This document shows positions 7,947 to 14,822 of a stretch of DNA of 18,541 bases, one piece after another; the first letter of the stretch is position 1; each line of letters opens with the position of its first letter. The notes beneath the pieces were generated by a model. The model saw only the letters and a program-made list of their open reading frames with translations, was not told the origin of the DNA and searched no databases. The translations under genes were made by a program, and so were the position numbers. Location of the stretch: the NCBI GenBank assembly GCA_003486675.1, contig DNGG01000124.1, positions 6,054-24,594 on the forward strand, read 5' to 3'. Source of the DNA: Cyanobacteria bacterium UBA11372. Lineage in GTDB: Bacteria; Cyanobacteriota; Cyanobacteriia; Cyanobacteriales; Aerosakkonemataceae.

Positions 7947-8741
7947 ATGATTCATTTAAGAGCTATTTGTCAAAAAAACGTTAAATATCCTAGCAGTTGT
8001 TTTCCTTTCAATCTGGCTTTAATAAAAAATTTAAAATCAATTAATTTGCATCAGCCTGTAACTTTCTTTGTGGGGGAAAATGGGTCGGGAAAGTCAACTT
8101 TGTTGGAAGCGATCGCCGCCGGTGTAGGAGCAATAACCGTCGGTGGAGAAGACATCCAAACAGACAAAAGCTTAGACCCCGCCAGACGCTTATCCAACCA
8201 GTTAAAATTTGTTTGGAATAAACGAACCACGCGGGGATTTTTCCTGAGAGCAGAAGACTTCTTCAACTTTGCCAGACGCCTCAATAATATGACAAAAGAA
8301 CTAGAAGAACAAGCTTCAGAGTATGAAGTAAAATTTAGTGGATATGGCCTTCAATTAGCCAAGGCAGCAGTTTTGGGACAAAAAGCCGCTTTAGTGAGTA
8401 AATACGGGGATAATTTAGATGCTAATTCCCACGGCGAAAGTTTTTTAAAGCTGTTTCAATCGCGCTTTGTTCCTGGTGGATTATATCTATTGGATGAACC
8501 GGAAGCACCCCTATCGCCGCTGCGGCAATTGTCATTTTTATCAATGCTAAAAGATATGGTAAATCAAGATAGTCAATTTATTATTGCGACTCACTCTCCC
8601 ATTCTTATGGCCTTTCCTCAAGCATCTATTTTGAGTTTCGATAGCTATCCGGTTAAAGAAGTAGCATACGATCAACTCGAACATGTTACTTTAACAAAAG
8701 CTTTTTTGAATAATCCAGAATCATACTTGCGGCACTTGTAA
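7947..8741 (+). CDS. SMC/ABC-like AAA ATPase (COG3910 type)
   Basis: A 264-residue single-domain ATPase. Walker A is VGENGSGKST (42-51), an ABC-like signature is SHGES (161-165), Walker B is GLYLLDEPEAPLS (178-190) with the catalytic Glu after Asp, and a switch histidine lies in IIATHSP (His216). This compact arrangement, lacking a long coiled coil or transporter-specific features, matches the predicted ATPase group COG3910. Members are stand-alone cytoplasmic ATPases of unclear role; some relatives serve in defence or DNA-maintenance systems, but no defence partner gene is adjacent here. I chose ATG 7947; TTG 7941 is two codons upstream. A 15-bp inverted repeat follows the gene and may end its transcript. 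Confidence 0.85.
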   Translation: MIHLRAICQKNVKYPSSCFPFNLALIKNLKSINLHQPVTFFVGENGSGKSTLLEAIAAGVGAITVGGEDIQTDKSLDPARRLSNQLKFVWNKRTTRGFFLRAEDFFNFARRLNNMTKELEEQASEYEVKFSGYGLQLAKAAVLGQKAALVSKYGDNLDANSHGESFLKLFQSRFVPGGLYLLDEPEAPLSPLRQLSFLSMLKDMVNQDSQFIIATHSPILMAFPQASILSFDSYPVKEVAYDQLEHVTLTKAFLNNPESYLRHL

Positions 8742-8759
8742 AATTTCAAGAACCTATTT

Positions 8760-8825
8760 TGTAGGTTGGGTTGAGGTACGAAACCCAACTTTTACATCTG
8801 TGTGCTTCGCTCAACCCAACCTACA
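8760..8825. repeat. 15-bp perfect inverted repeat (TGTAGGTTGGGTTGA family)
   Basis: TGTAGGTTGGGTTGA (8760-8774) is exactly complementary to 8811-8825, with a 36-base interior containing GAAACCCAAC. It is a MITE-like or REP-like element of a kind scattered through cyanobacterial genomes. It begins 18 bases after the ATPase stop codon, where it could act as a transcription terminator. Confidence 0.85.
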
Positions 8826-8849
8826 CAGAAAGGGCGAATGTGTTGTTAT

Positions 8850-8864
8850 AGAAACCGAGTTTCT
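8850..8864. repeat. Palindromic AGAAACCGAGTTTCT element
   Basis: A 15-base near-palindrome differing by one base from the paired copies at 13328-13342 and 13379-13393. A dispersed repeat with no function shown. Confidence 0.6.
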
Positions 8865-9004
8865 AGCTCGTATTGAAGACTTAAAGATCTGGGGAGAGCG
8901 GGTTTATATAATCGCTCTGTTTGATGCAAATATTGTTGGTAAAACTGTCCCCGAAAAATTAAATATTCGCTACCCTAGAAACAGGGGTATTCACAGGCTA
9001 AACA

Positions 9005-9859
9005 ATGACCGAAGATATGCAACGCGAATTTGCCAGTCGCGAACAGATGGTATCCTATCTGCGCGAACAATTTCCAGCAGCAGCGACGCGGGATGACCAT
9101 ATTAGCGAGACTCTAGGTGGACGTAAAGCTGCTCTTAAAGTACTTGCAAAAGTAGATGCGGCACGCTATGGAAAATCTCGTAATTTCCTCACTGGTGCTG
9201 TAACGCGCTTATCTCCTTACCTGCGTTATGGCGTGCTGAGTTTAGCAGAAGTTCGCGATGCCGTACTCAAGAAAGTTGATCGTAAAGATGAAGCGAATAA
9301 ATTAGTCAACGAACTAGCTTGGCGCGACTACTGGCAACGATTGTATGCTGAATTAGGGAATGATATTTGGAAAGATCGGGAAGAGTATAAAACGGGTTAC
9401 GATGCTAAAGCTTATGCCGATACTTTACCGGAAGATATCGCCAAGGGCAATACGGGTTTAGTTTGCATTGATAGTTTTAGCCGCGACTTGCGAGAAACTG
9501 GTTACCTGCATAACCACGCGCGCCTGTGGATGGCTGCTTATATCGTGCATTGGCGGCGCATCCGTTGGCAAGTGGGTGCTAAGTGGTTTTTGTCACATTT
9601 GTTAGATGGAGATCCTGCTAGTAATAATTTATCTTGGCAGTGGGTTGCTAGTACTTTTAGCCATAAGGCGTATTTTTTTAATCGGGACAATTTGGAAAAG
9701 TATACAGAGGGGGTTTATTGTCAAAAATGTCCTTTGTACGGACATTGCGATTTTGAGGGCAGTTATGAGGAAATAGAAAGACGTTTATTTCCTAAAGCCG
9801 AACTGTTTGAAAATCGCAGCGGTAGCCAAAGTTGGCAACAGGGGAAAAGGCGGCGGTAG
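9005..9859 (+). CDS. Photolyase/cryptochrome FAD-binding domain as a stand-alone protein
   Basis: A 284-residue protein matching only the C-terminal, helical FAD domain of DNA photolyases; the usual N-terminal alpha/beta domain (~180-200 residues) is absent. Family landmarks in order: RNFLTGAVTRLSPYLRYGVLS (59-79, FAD phosphate/Ser contacts), ELAWRDYW (103-110), TGYLHNHARLW (165-175) and DGDPASNNLSWQW (201-213). Four cysteines, Cys154, Cys239, Cys242 and Cys248, have a spacing close to the [4Fe-4S] ligands of FeS-BCP/CryPro photolyases such as PhrB, and YCQKC resembles that family's YCxxC. The missing domain appears to be encoded by the next gene (10119-10538) across a repeat array. DNA repair versus signalling cannot be decided from sequence. 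The C-terminal tail from ~270 is low-complexity and basic and runs up to the repeats. ATG 9005 is the natural start; ATG 9017 is possible. Confidence 0.9.
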   Translation: MTEDMQREFASREQMVSYLREQFPAAATRDDHISETLGGRKAALKVLAKVDAARYGKSRNFLTGAVTRLSPYLRYGVLSLAEVRDAVLKKVDRKDEANKLVNELAWRDYWQRLYAELGNDIWKDREEYKTGYDAKAYADTLPEDIAKGNTGLVCIDSFSRDLRETGYLHNHARLWMAAYIVHWRRIRWQVGAKWFLSHLLDGDPASNNLSWQWVASTFSHKAYFFNRDNLEKYTEGVYCQKCPLYGHCDFEGSYEEIERRLFPKAELFENRSGSQSWQQGKRRR

Positions 9860-9874
9860 TCGGTTTAAATTAAT

Positions 9875-10080
9875 CGAGGCGGAGCCTCTAAAAGTTCTTT
9901 CCCAGGTTGAACCTGGGAACGAGAATAAACGAGGCAGAGCCTCTAAAGTAACCGAGGCAGAGCCTCTAAAAGTTCGTTCCCAGGTTGAACCTGGGAACGA
10001 GAATAAACGAGGCAGAGCCTCTAAAGTAACCGAGGCGGAGCCTCTAAAGGTTCGTTCCCAGGTTGAACCTGGGAACGAGA
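9875..10080. repeat. 78-bp-period array of nested palindromes
   Basis: Two palindromes alternate. CGAGGCRGAGCCTCTAAA occurs five times (9875, 9930, 9953, 10008, 10031). CGTTCCCAGGTT-G-AACCTGGGAACG occurs three times (near 9897, 9975 and 10053), the first with a T in place of G. The composite unit recurs every 78 bases, about 2.6 copies. Because 78 is a multiple of three, long but meaningless frames stay open on both strands. This sequence family is widespread in filamentous cyanobacteria. Here it separates the two photolyase-half genes. Confidence 0.92.
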
Positions 10081-10089
10081 TCCGAAGAA

Positions 10090-10124
10090 CATTACCAATT
10101 ACCAATTAGCAATTAGCAATGAGC
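10090..10124. repeat. AATTACC/AATTAGC heptamer array carrying a start codon
   Basis: Five consecutive heptamers: CATTACC, AATTACC, AATTAGC, AATTAGC, AATGAGC. The ATG of the next gene lies inside the last unit (10119-10121). Confidence 0.9.
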
Positions 10125-10538
10125 AATAATCCGATTGTTTGGGTTCACGGTGATTGTTTGAGTCCTGATAACCCTGCACTGCAAAAATATCCGAATGCAC
10201 CGGCTATTTGGGTTTGGGATGATGCTTTGTTAGAAGAGTGGCAAATTAGTCTCAAACGCATTACTTTTATTTACGAATGTTTGTTAGAGTTGCCTGTAGT
10301 TATTCGGCGGGGTAATGTGGCGACTGAGGTGGTAGCTTTTGCTAAGTCACATAATGCAGATTTGGTTGTGACGGCAGAAAGTCCGAGTCCTCGGTTTGTT
10401 GCTATTTGCGATGAAATTGAGCAATCTATCCCCGTGGAAGCGTTCGCAGTCGAGCCATTTTTGGACTACGATGGTTATATTGACCTGAAGCGGTTTTCGC
10501 GTTATTGGAAAATTGCCGAAAGGTATGTTTTTGAGTAA
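10119..10538 (+). CDS. Photolyase N-terminal alpha/beta domain as a stand-alone protein
   Basis: A 139-residue protein resembling only the N-terminal Rossmann-like domain of photolyases. IVWVHGDCLSPDNPAL (6-21) corresponds to the usual WFRRDLRL.DNPAL strand-loop. AIWVWDD matches the second strand (typically VFVFD), and ELPVVIRRGNVATEV matches the L.VR.GD....L segment; AKSHNADLVVTAE follows. In full-length enzymes this domain packs on the FAD domain and often holds an antenna chromophore. The FAD domain is encoded just upstream, so I infer the two proteins form one two-chain flavoprotein. The domain is shorter than usual. Its ATG is supplied by a heptamer repeat and no Shine-Dalgarno is seen; no other start would keep the first beta strand. 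It is convergent with the Uma2 gene, 14 bases away. Confidence 0.75.
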   Translation: MSNNPIVWVHGDCLSPDNPALQKYPNAPAIWVWDDALLEEWQISLKRITFIYECLLELPVVIRRGNVATEVVAFAKSHNADLVVTAESPSPRFVAICDEIEQSIPVEAFAVEPFLDYDGYIDLKRFSRYWKIAERYVFE

Positions 10539-10552
10539 AGCGATTGCCAGCT

Positions 10553-11170
10553 TTAACCTAATTCCTCAGAATCAGAAAGCGAGCTTTCTGATTCAATTTG
10601 TTCAAACTTTACTTTGTTGTACAAATCGAACAGGGAAATTTGAAAGCGAACTGAGGTTAAGGCGATGGCTTCATCTTCTTCATCATATTCGCAAAGTTCC
10701 CATCGCTTGTTCCCGGTCTTAGAATACTGTTCTACTCGAATGCTGGTTTGATCTATTAATAGATACTCTCGAAAAGTTTCTATTGTTCGGTAAGCTGCAA
10801 ATTTGTCTTCGCGGTCGTATCCTTTGGTGGATTTCGACAAAACTTCTACTATGACCTGTGGATTTAAAATTATATCTGTACGGTTATTGAAATATTCTGG
10901 TTCGCCAGGGACAATCATCACATCTGGATAGGTGTAAATCCGCCGCTTGGGTATCCACAAACGAACATTCCCCATGAAGACTTCGTAATCTTGCTGTCTG
11001 AAGGCAAAATTTAGGGAAGCACTAAGATTGAGTGCAATTCGATTGCGATCTGTCGTTCCGCCTGCCACAGGTATGATTTGTCCATCAATGTATTCGCTTT
11101 TGTAGTCGGCAGCTGCTTCTAGTTGCAGGTATTGCTCTGGGGTGTAATATTGCCGTTCTGTTATTTGCAT
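10553..11170 (-). CDS. Uma2-family putative endonuclease (DUF820)
   Basis: A 205-residue protein of the Uma2 family, a PD-(D/E)XK-fold group greatly expanded in cyanobacteria. Visible family features are YTPEQYLQLE at the N-terminus, SEYIDGQIIPVAGGT (25-39, Glu26), YPDVMIVPGEPE (81-92, Asp83) and VIVEVLSKSTKGYDREDKF (106-124, Glu109), then AYRTIETFREYLLID. These acidic residues form the predicted metal site. Cellular substrates of the family are mostly unknown; many copies are thought to be linked to mobile or repeat-rich DNA. The Ser/Glu-rich C-terminus is encoded by a perfect 12-bp inverted repeat (10569-10594). Confidence 0.92.
   Translation of the reverse strand: MQITERQYYTPEQYLQLEAAADYKSEYIDGQIIPVAGGTTDRNRIALNLSASLNFAFRQQDYEVFMGNVRLWIPKRRIYTYPDVMIVPGEPEYFNNRTDIILNPQVIVEVLSKSTKGYDREDKFAAYRTIETFREYLLIDQTSIRVEQYSKTGNKRWELCEYDEEDEAIALTSVRFQISLFDLYNKVKFEQIESESSLSDSEELG
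10569..10594. terminator. 12-bp perfect inverted repeat inside the Uma2 3' end
   Basis: GAATCAGAAAGC (10569-10580) and GCTTTCTGATTC (10583-10594) are exact complements separated by GA. It lies 30 bases past the stop of the plus-strand photolyase-half gene and inside the last codons of the convergent Uma2 gene. It could serve as a transcription end for the plus-strand gene, but there is no T-run. Confidence 0.35.
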
Positions 11171-11361
11171 AGTTTTGTCAAGATGCGAGAGCTTCGCGGA
11201 AGGGAGGCATATCGCTTCTACCAGTATAGTCAGCAGGTATCAGGGAGACGCAGAAGAAAACCCAAGACTAAGCGCAATTAAATCTGGTACGGTTTTTAAA
11301 ACAGTCTTTTTGTAGCGCGGTAGGTTGCTGCCATGCGCGATCGCATAAAACTTCACCAGAG

Positions 11362-12288
11362 ATGAGCATGGAAACACTAAAAGGACGAGATTTATTAAGT
11401 TTGGCAGATCTAAGCGCCAGCGAGGTCGGCGAACTTTTGGAATTGGCAGCGCAAATGAAAGCAGGAACAGTCAATCGGCGCTGCAATAAAATTCTGGGAT
11501 TGTTGTTCTCGAAAGCTTCCACCCGCACGCGGGTTAGCTTTACCGTCGCGATGTATCAGTTAGGCGGACAGGTAATCGACTTAAATCCCAACGTCACCCA
11601 AGTCAGTCGCGGCGAACCTTTAATCGATACGGCGCGGGTATTGGATCGGTACCTCGATATTGTGGCAATTCGCACATTCGATCCCAAAGATTTGGAAACG
11701 TTTGCCGATTATGCCAAAATTCCGGTGATTAATGCCTTGAGCGATCGCGAACATCCCTGTCAAATTTTGGCAGATTTACTCACCGTGCAGGAATGCTTTG
11801 GCTCCCTTTCCGATGTCACCTTAAGTTATCTCGGCGATGGCAATAATGTCGCCAATTCCCTACTTTTGGGCTGCGCTCTGATGGGGATCAATGTCAGAAT
11901 TGCTACACCTTCTGGGTACGAACCCGATGGGTCAATTGTCGAACAGGCAGTTGCGATCGCTAACAATCGTTCTGAAGTGACAATAACCACCGATCCCATT
12001 GCTGCTGCTAAAGGCGCTCACGTCCTTTACACCGACGTTTGGGCAAGCATGGGACAAGAAGATTTAGCCGATCAAAGGATGCCAATTTTTCAACCTTATC
12101 AATTAAACGATGAATTGTTGAGTTTAGCTGACAAAACGGCGATTGTGTTGCATTGCTTACCCGCACACCGAGGGGAAGAAATTACTGATGCCGTCATAGA
12201 AGGAAACCAATCGCGAGTTTGGGATCAAGCCGAAAACCGAATGCACGCACAAAAAGCTTTGCTCGCTAGCTTGCTTGGCGCAGATTAG
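11362..12288 (+). CDS. argF: Ornithine carbamoyltransferase
   Basis: A 308-residue anabolic OTCase that joins carbamoyl phosphate and ornithine to give citrulline in arginine biosynthesis. Carbamoyl-phosphate binding motif STRTR is at 53-57 and HPCQ at 131-134. GDGNN (158-162) and DVWASMG (225-231) are the ornithine-side motifs, and HCLPAHRGEEI (264-274) carries the catalytic Cys265. DVWASMG is typical of OTCase rather than aspartate transcarbamoylase. Length is normal and it functions as a cytoplasmic homotrimer in the family. ATG 11362 is followed by a second ATG two codons later (11368). It is a single gene with no arginine-operon neighbours; lexA follows after 337 bases on the same strand. 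Confidence 0.97.
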   Translation: MSMETLKGRDLLSLADLSASEVGELLELAAQMKAGTVNRRCNKILGLLFSKASTRTRVSFTVAMYQLGGQVIDLNPNVTQVSRGEPLIDTARVLDRYLDIVAIRTFDPKDLETFADYAKIPVINALSDREHPCQILADLLTVQECFGSLSDVTLSYLGDGNNVANSLLLGCALMGINVRIATPSGYEPDGSIVEQAVAIANNRSEVTITTDPIAAAKGAHVLYTDVWASMGQEDLADQRMPIFQPYQLNDELLSLADKTAIVLHCLPAHRGEEITDAVIEGNQSRVWDQAENRMHAQKALLASLLGAD

Positions 12289-12348
12289 CTTGGATTAGGG
12301 TAAAAGCAAGTTCAGGACTTGTGGCTCAACACTATATGTGGTGGTTGA

Positions 12349-12374
12349 GGTGCGTTACGCTTCGCTAACGCACC
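12349..12374. repeat. Inverted repeat GGTGCGTTA / TAACGCACC
   Basis: Nine-base arms (12349-12357 and 12366-12374) around an 8-base loop, about 60 bases after the argF stop. It resembles the dispersed GTAGGGTGCGTTA-type cyanobacterial palindromes and may act as a terminator. Confidence 0.65.
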
Positions 12375-12419
12375 CTACATTTAGAAACTTTGGAATGCTT
12401 CGCTCTCGCACCCACGACC

Positions 12420-12454
12420 AATTACCAATTAGCCATTAGCAATTAGCCATCAGC
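12420..12454. repeat. AATTAGC-type heptamer array
   Basis: Consecutive heptamers AATTACC, AATTAGC, CATTAGC, AATTAGC, CATCAGC, the same family as at 6491, 10090, 15572 and 17174. Confidence 0.85.
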
Positions 12455-12479
12455 CACTAGACAAATAGGTGGTTTTAAT

Positions 12480-12493
12480 AGTACGAATGTTCT
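12480..12493 (+). promoter_or_regulatory. LexA (SOS) box upstream of lexA
   Basis: AGTACGAATGTTCT fits every defined position of the cyanobacterial LexA consensus RGTACNNNDGTWCB reported for Anabaena (consensus recalled from literature). It lies 132 bases before the lexA ATG. This implies that LexA represses its own gene, with the promoter overlapping the box and a long 5' leader; the TATAGG just after the box is a possible -10. Confidence 0.8.
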
Positions 12494-12625
12494 ATAGGAA
12501 GAGTTTTGAGTTTTAACTCTTGCCTTCACGGGGAGGCAGGTTTACAGATATAGTTCGTTTGTATCGCCCAAATTCAAACTTAAACCCGCCTCCAAAAACT
12601 CGCGTACCATTTCTAACCAATATTT

Positions 12626-13267
12626 ATGGAACCTCTAACAGAAGCTCAACAAGAACTTTACGATTGGCTAGTAGAGTACATTCGCCAACATCAACATGCA
12701 CCTTCGATCCGGCAAATGATGCGGGCGATGAATTTAAGGTCACCCGCCCCGGTTCAGAGTCGTTTAGAACATTTACGTTCTAAAGGATACATTGATTGGA
12801 CAGATGGGCAAGCGCGGACAATTCGGATTTTAAAACAAACCACAGGAGGAATTCCGGTTTTAGGAGCGATCGCAGCAGGTGGTTTAGTCGAACCCCATAC
12901 CGACACGGTAGAACGACTCGATTTTTCCAGTTTATTCTTCCCGCCGCGATCGTTTGCACTGCGGGTGATGGGTGACAGCATGATCGAAGATCGCATCGCC
13001 GATGGAGATATGGCAATCATGCAACCCGTATCAGAACCCAGTCAAATCAAAAACGGCGCGATTGTAGCGGCTAGGGTAGAAGGAATTGGCACCACCTTGA
13101 AGCGGTTTTACCGCCGGGGCGAGAAAGTCACCCTCAAACCCGCCAATCCCAAATATCCGCCGATTGAAGCACCCGCCGATCAAGTTCAGGTGCAAGGCGT
13201 ATTAGTTGGCGTCTGGCGTCGGCTAGATGTGCCGATTAAAGCAGCTACCACTTCCTCGCCGCGATAA
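12626..13267 (+). CDS. lexA: LexA repressor, self-cleaving type
   Basis: A 213-residue LexA: winged-helix DNA-binding domain (1-70, EAQQELYDWLVEYIRQHQHA, PSIRQMMRAMNLRSPAPVQS) and S24 protease-like domain. The self-cleavage site is Ala84-Gly85 in IAAGGLVEP; the catalytic pair is Ser118 (VMGDSMIED) and Lys159 (GTTLKRF). All three elements are present, unlike the Synechocystis PCC 6803 LexA, which lost them and works outside the SOS response. Together with the SOS box upstream, this points to a RecA-responsive repressor. Met-Glu-Pro-Leu-Thr is the usual N-terminus in cyanobacterial LexA, supporting ATG 12626. The downstream transporter gene is on the same strand after 169 bases containing a repeat pair. 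Confidence 0.95.
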   Translation: MEPLTEAQQELYDWLVEYIRQHQHAPSIRQMMRAMNLRSPAPVQSRLEHLRSKGYIDWTDGQARTIRILKQTTGGIPVLGAIAAGGLVEPHTDTVERLDFSSLFFPPRSFALRVMGDSMIEDRIADGDMAIMQPVSEPSQIKNGAIVAARVEGIGTTLKRFYRRGEKVTLKPANPKYPPIEAPADQVQVQGVLVGVWRRLDVPIKAATTSSPR

Positions 13268-13327
13268 CCACGCCTCCGGATAAAGGCTCTCTCCTGTGGG
13301 AAAATCTCTCCATCAGGACTGATGCAA

Positions 13328-13393
13328 AGAAACCGGGTTTCTATCAACAATCTTCGACTTGGAACTAAAGATATACGCAGAAACCCGGTTTCT
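13328..13393. repeat. Inverted pair of AGAAACCGGGTTTCT elements
   Basis: AGAAACCGGGTTTCT (13328-13342) and its exact reverse complement (13379-13393) flank a 36-base interior; each arm is itself nearly palindromic. It lies between lexA and the AmpG-like gene and creates a false in-frame extension (residues ETRFLG) if the latter is started too early. Confidence 0.85.
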
Positions 13394-13425
13394 AGGAAGT
13401 CTATGCTACAGGAGTTATTCCTCGA

Positions 13426-13432
13426 GGGAGGA
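13426..13432 (+). promoter_or_regulatory. Strong Shine-Dalgarno setting a TTG start
   Basis: GGGAGGA is followed by TCGT and TTG 13437. It decides the start of the transporter gene in favour of TTG 13437 over TTG 13359, which has no such site and would translate a repeat. Confidence 0.7.
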
Positions 13433-13436
13433 TCGT

Positions 13437-14717
13437 TTGAAAGCAGTTCAATCTTGGTTAAAAGTATTTGAGAGTCGCAAAATGGCGGCTCTTTTATTGT
13501 TGGGTTTTTCATCTGGATTGCCGTTTTTGTTGACTAGAAGCAACCTGCAAGCCTGGATGACGAAAGAAAACATCGATATTGCGGCGATTGGGCTGATTAA
13601 TTTAGTAGCCTTGCCTTACTCATTAAAGTTTGTTTGGTCGCCGTTGCTGGATAGATTTGTGCCGCCATTTTTGGGGCGTCGTCGCGGCTGGCTGATTTTA
13701 ACCCAAATTGTGTTAGCGATCGCGATCGCCGCAATGGCAATCCAAAAACCCGCCCAAGCGTTACAACTTGTGGTTATCAACGCCTTAGTCATAGCCTTTT
13801 TTGGTGCTACCCAAGATATTGCTGCCGATGCTTATCGCACCGATGTATTAGAAAAACTAGAAATGGGCGCCGGTGCTGCCGTTTTCGTTTTAGGATACCG
13901 CATTGCGGTTTTAGTTACGGGTTCGGTAGCCTTCATCCTAGCGGATCAAATGCCTTGGCCCATCGTTTACCTATTAATGGCGGTGCTGATGGTAATCGGG
14001 ATCGTGGCTACGATTTTCGCACCGGAACCAGTTTTAGACCACAACCGCCCCGCGTCGTTAGCAGAGGCAGTAATATTGCCGTTTGGAGACTTTTTTCAGC
14101 GCAATGGTTTACTGTTGGGCGTCTTAACTTTATTGTTCGCCATCCTCTACAACCTGGCTGATGCTTTACTTAGCAGTTTATCTACGCCGTTTTTGCTCAA
14201 TACTGGCTTTTCCCAAACAGATATTGGGGCGATTCGGGGCGGGATGGGTTTATTTGCGACAATTATCGGAACTTTAGCGGGCGGATCGATTGTCAGCAAG
14301 CTGGGAATTAATCGTTCCCTGTGGATCTTTGCCGCACTGCAAGCGTTGAGCAATTTAAGCTACTTTGCGATCGCCGTTGCGGGTAAAAATTATCCGTTAT
14401 TGGTATTGGGCATTAACGTGGAAAACTTCTGCGGCGGGATTGCATCAGCGGGTTTTGTTGCTTATTTAATGAGTCTTTGCAACCAGCGCTATTCTGCTAC
14501 CCAATATGCCTTGCTCACCAGCTTTATGGCTTTCAGCCGCGATATTTTAGTATCGCCTTCTGGCTTTTTACAAAAAGCCACCGGGTGGCCTGTATTTTTC
14601 TTGATTACGATTGCAGCCGCTTTACCCGCGTTTATTTTGCTACCAGTGGTTGCGCCTTGGAATGCCGAAACAGCACCCATGCCTAGACCAGGACTCGACG
14701 ATCAAATCGATGAGTAG
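13437..14717 (+). CDS. ampG: AmpG-family MFS transporter (muropeptide permease-like)
   Basis: A 426-residue integral membrane protein of the major facilitator superfamily. The opening LLLGFSSGLPFLLTRSNLQA with WMTKENIDIAAIGLI, then VWSPLLDRFVPPFLGRRRGW, GATQDIAADAYRTDVLE and GAGAAVFVLGYRIAVL are characteristic of AmpG, which imports anhydro-muropeptides from the periplasm for cell-wall recycling in enterobacteria. Hydrophobic segments are spread through the whole length and the C-terminus is acidic. It is somewhat shorter than E. coli AmpG (about 490). In cyanobacteria the substrate is not established as far as I know, and no AmpD or other recycling gene is adjacent. The start is a TTG chosen on its Shine-Dalgarno. 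It follows lexA on the same strand. Confidence 0.85.
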   Translation: MKAVQSWLKVFESRKMAALLLLGFSSGLPFLLTRSNLQAWMTKENIDIAAIGLINLVALPYSLKFVWSPLLDRFVPPFLGRRRGWLILTQIVLAIAIAAMAIQKPAQALQLVVINALVIAFFGATQDIAADAYRTDVLEKLEMGAGAAVFVLGYRIAVLVTGSVAFILADQMPWPIVYLLMAVLMVIGIVATIFAPEPVLDHNRPASLAEAVILPFGDFFQRNGLLLGVLTLLFAILYNLADALLSSLSTPFLLNTGFSQTDIGAIRGGMGLFATIIGTLAGGSIVSKLGINRSLWIFAALQALSNLSYFAIAVAGKNYPLLVLGINVENFCGGIASAGFVAYLMSLCNQRYSATQYALLTSFMAFSRDILVSPSGFLQKATGWPVFFLITIAAALPAFILLPVVAPWNAETAPMPRPGLDDQIDE

Positions 14718-14822
14718 TTTTTTGAACTTTTCACGATGGGAACCTGTCTAAAGTAGCAACAAAATCGACGATGGGTGCGTCGTTGGCATCGGATCTACCA
14801 CTTCTAACAAACAAGTAACTTG

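Larger units (their letters stand above)
12289..12479. other. argF-lexA gap with two repeat elements
   Basis: No gene seen. It holds an inverted repeat (12349-12374) and a heptamer array (12420-12454), both consistent with ending the argF transcript before the lexA control region. Confidence 0.6.

Noticed and set aside
8800..9096. 98-codon plus-strand frame ahead of the photolyase FAD gene
   Set aside because: It starts in the arm of an inverted repeat, includes another repeat, and overlaps the clearly coding start of the FAD-domain gene in a different frame.
9875..10080. Possible CRISPR array
   Set aside because: Repeat units are palindromic and contiguous with no unique spacers of constant length, and no cas genes are present; the heptamer arrays fail the same test.
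9785..10109. Long open frames on both strands through the palindrome array (peptides with FPGSTWER and AEPLKVRSQVEPGNE)
   Set aside because: They are translations of the 78-bp repeat, open only because the period is a multiple of three; no start context and no protein family.
7947..11170. A defence island made of AAA ATPase, photolyase-like genes and Uma2 nuclease
   Set aside because: No shared operon: the Uma2 gene is on the opposite strand, repeats separate the genes, and none of the known defence modules is recognisable.
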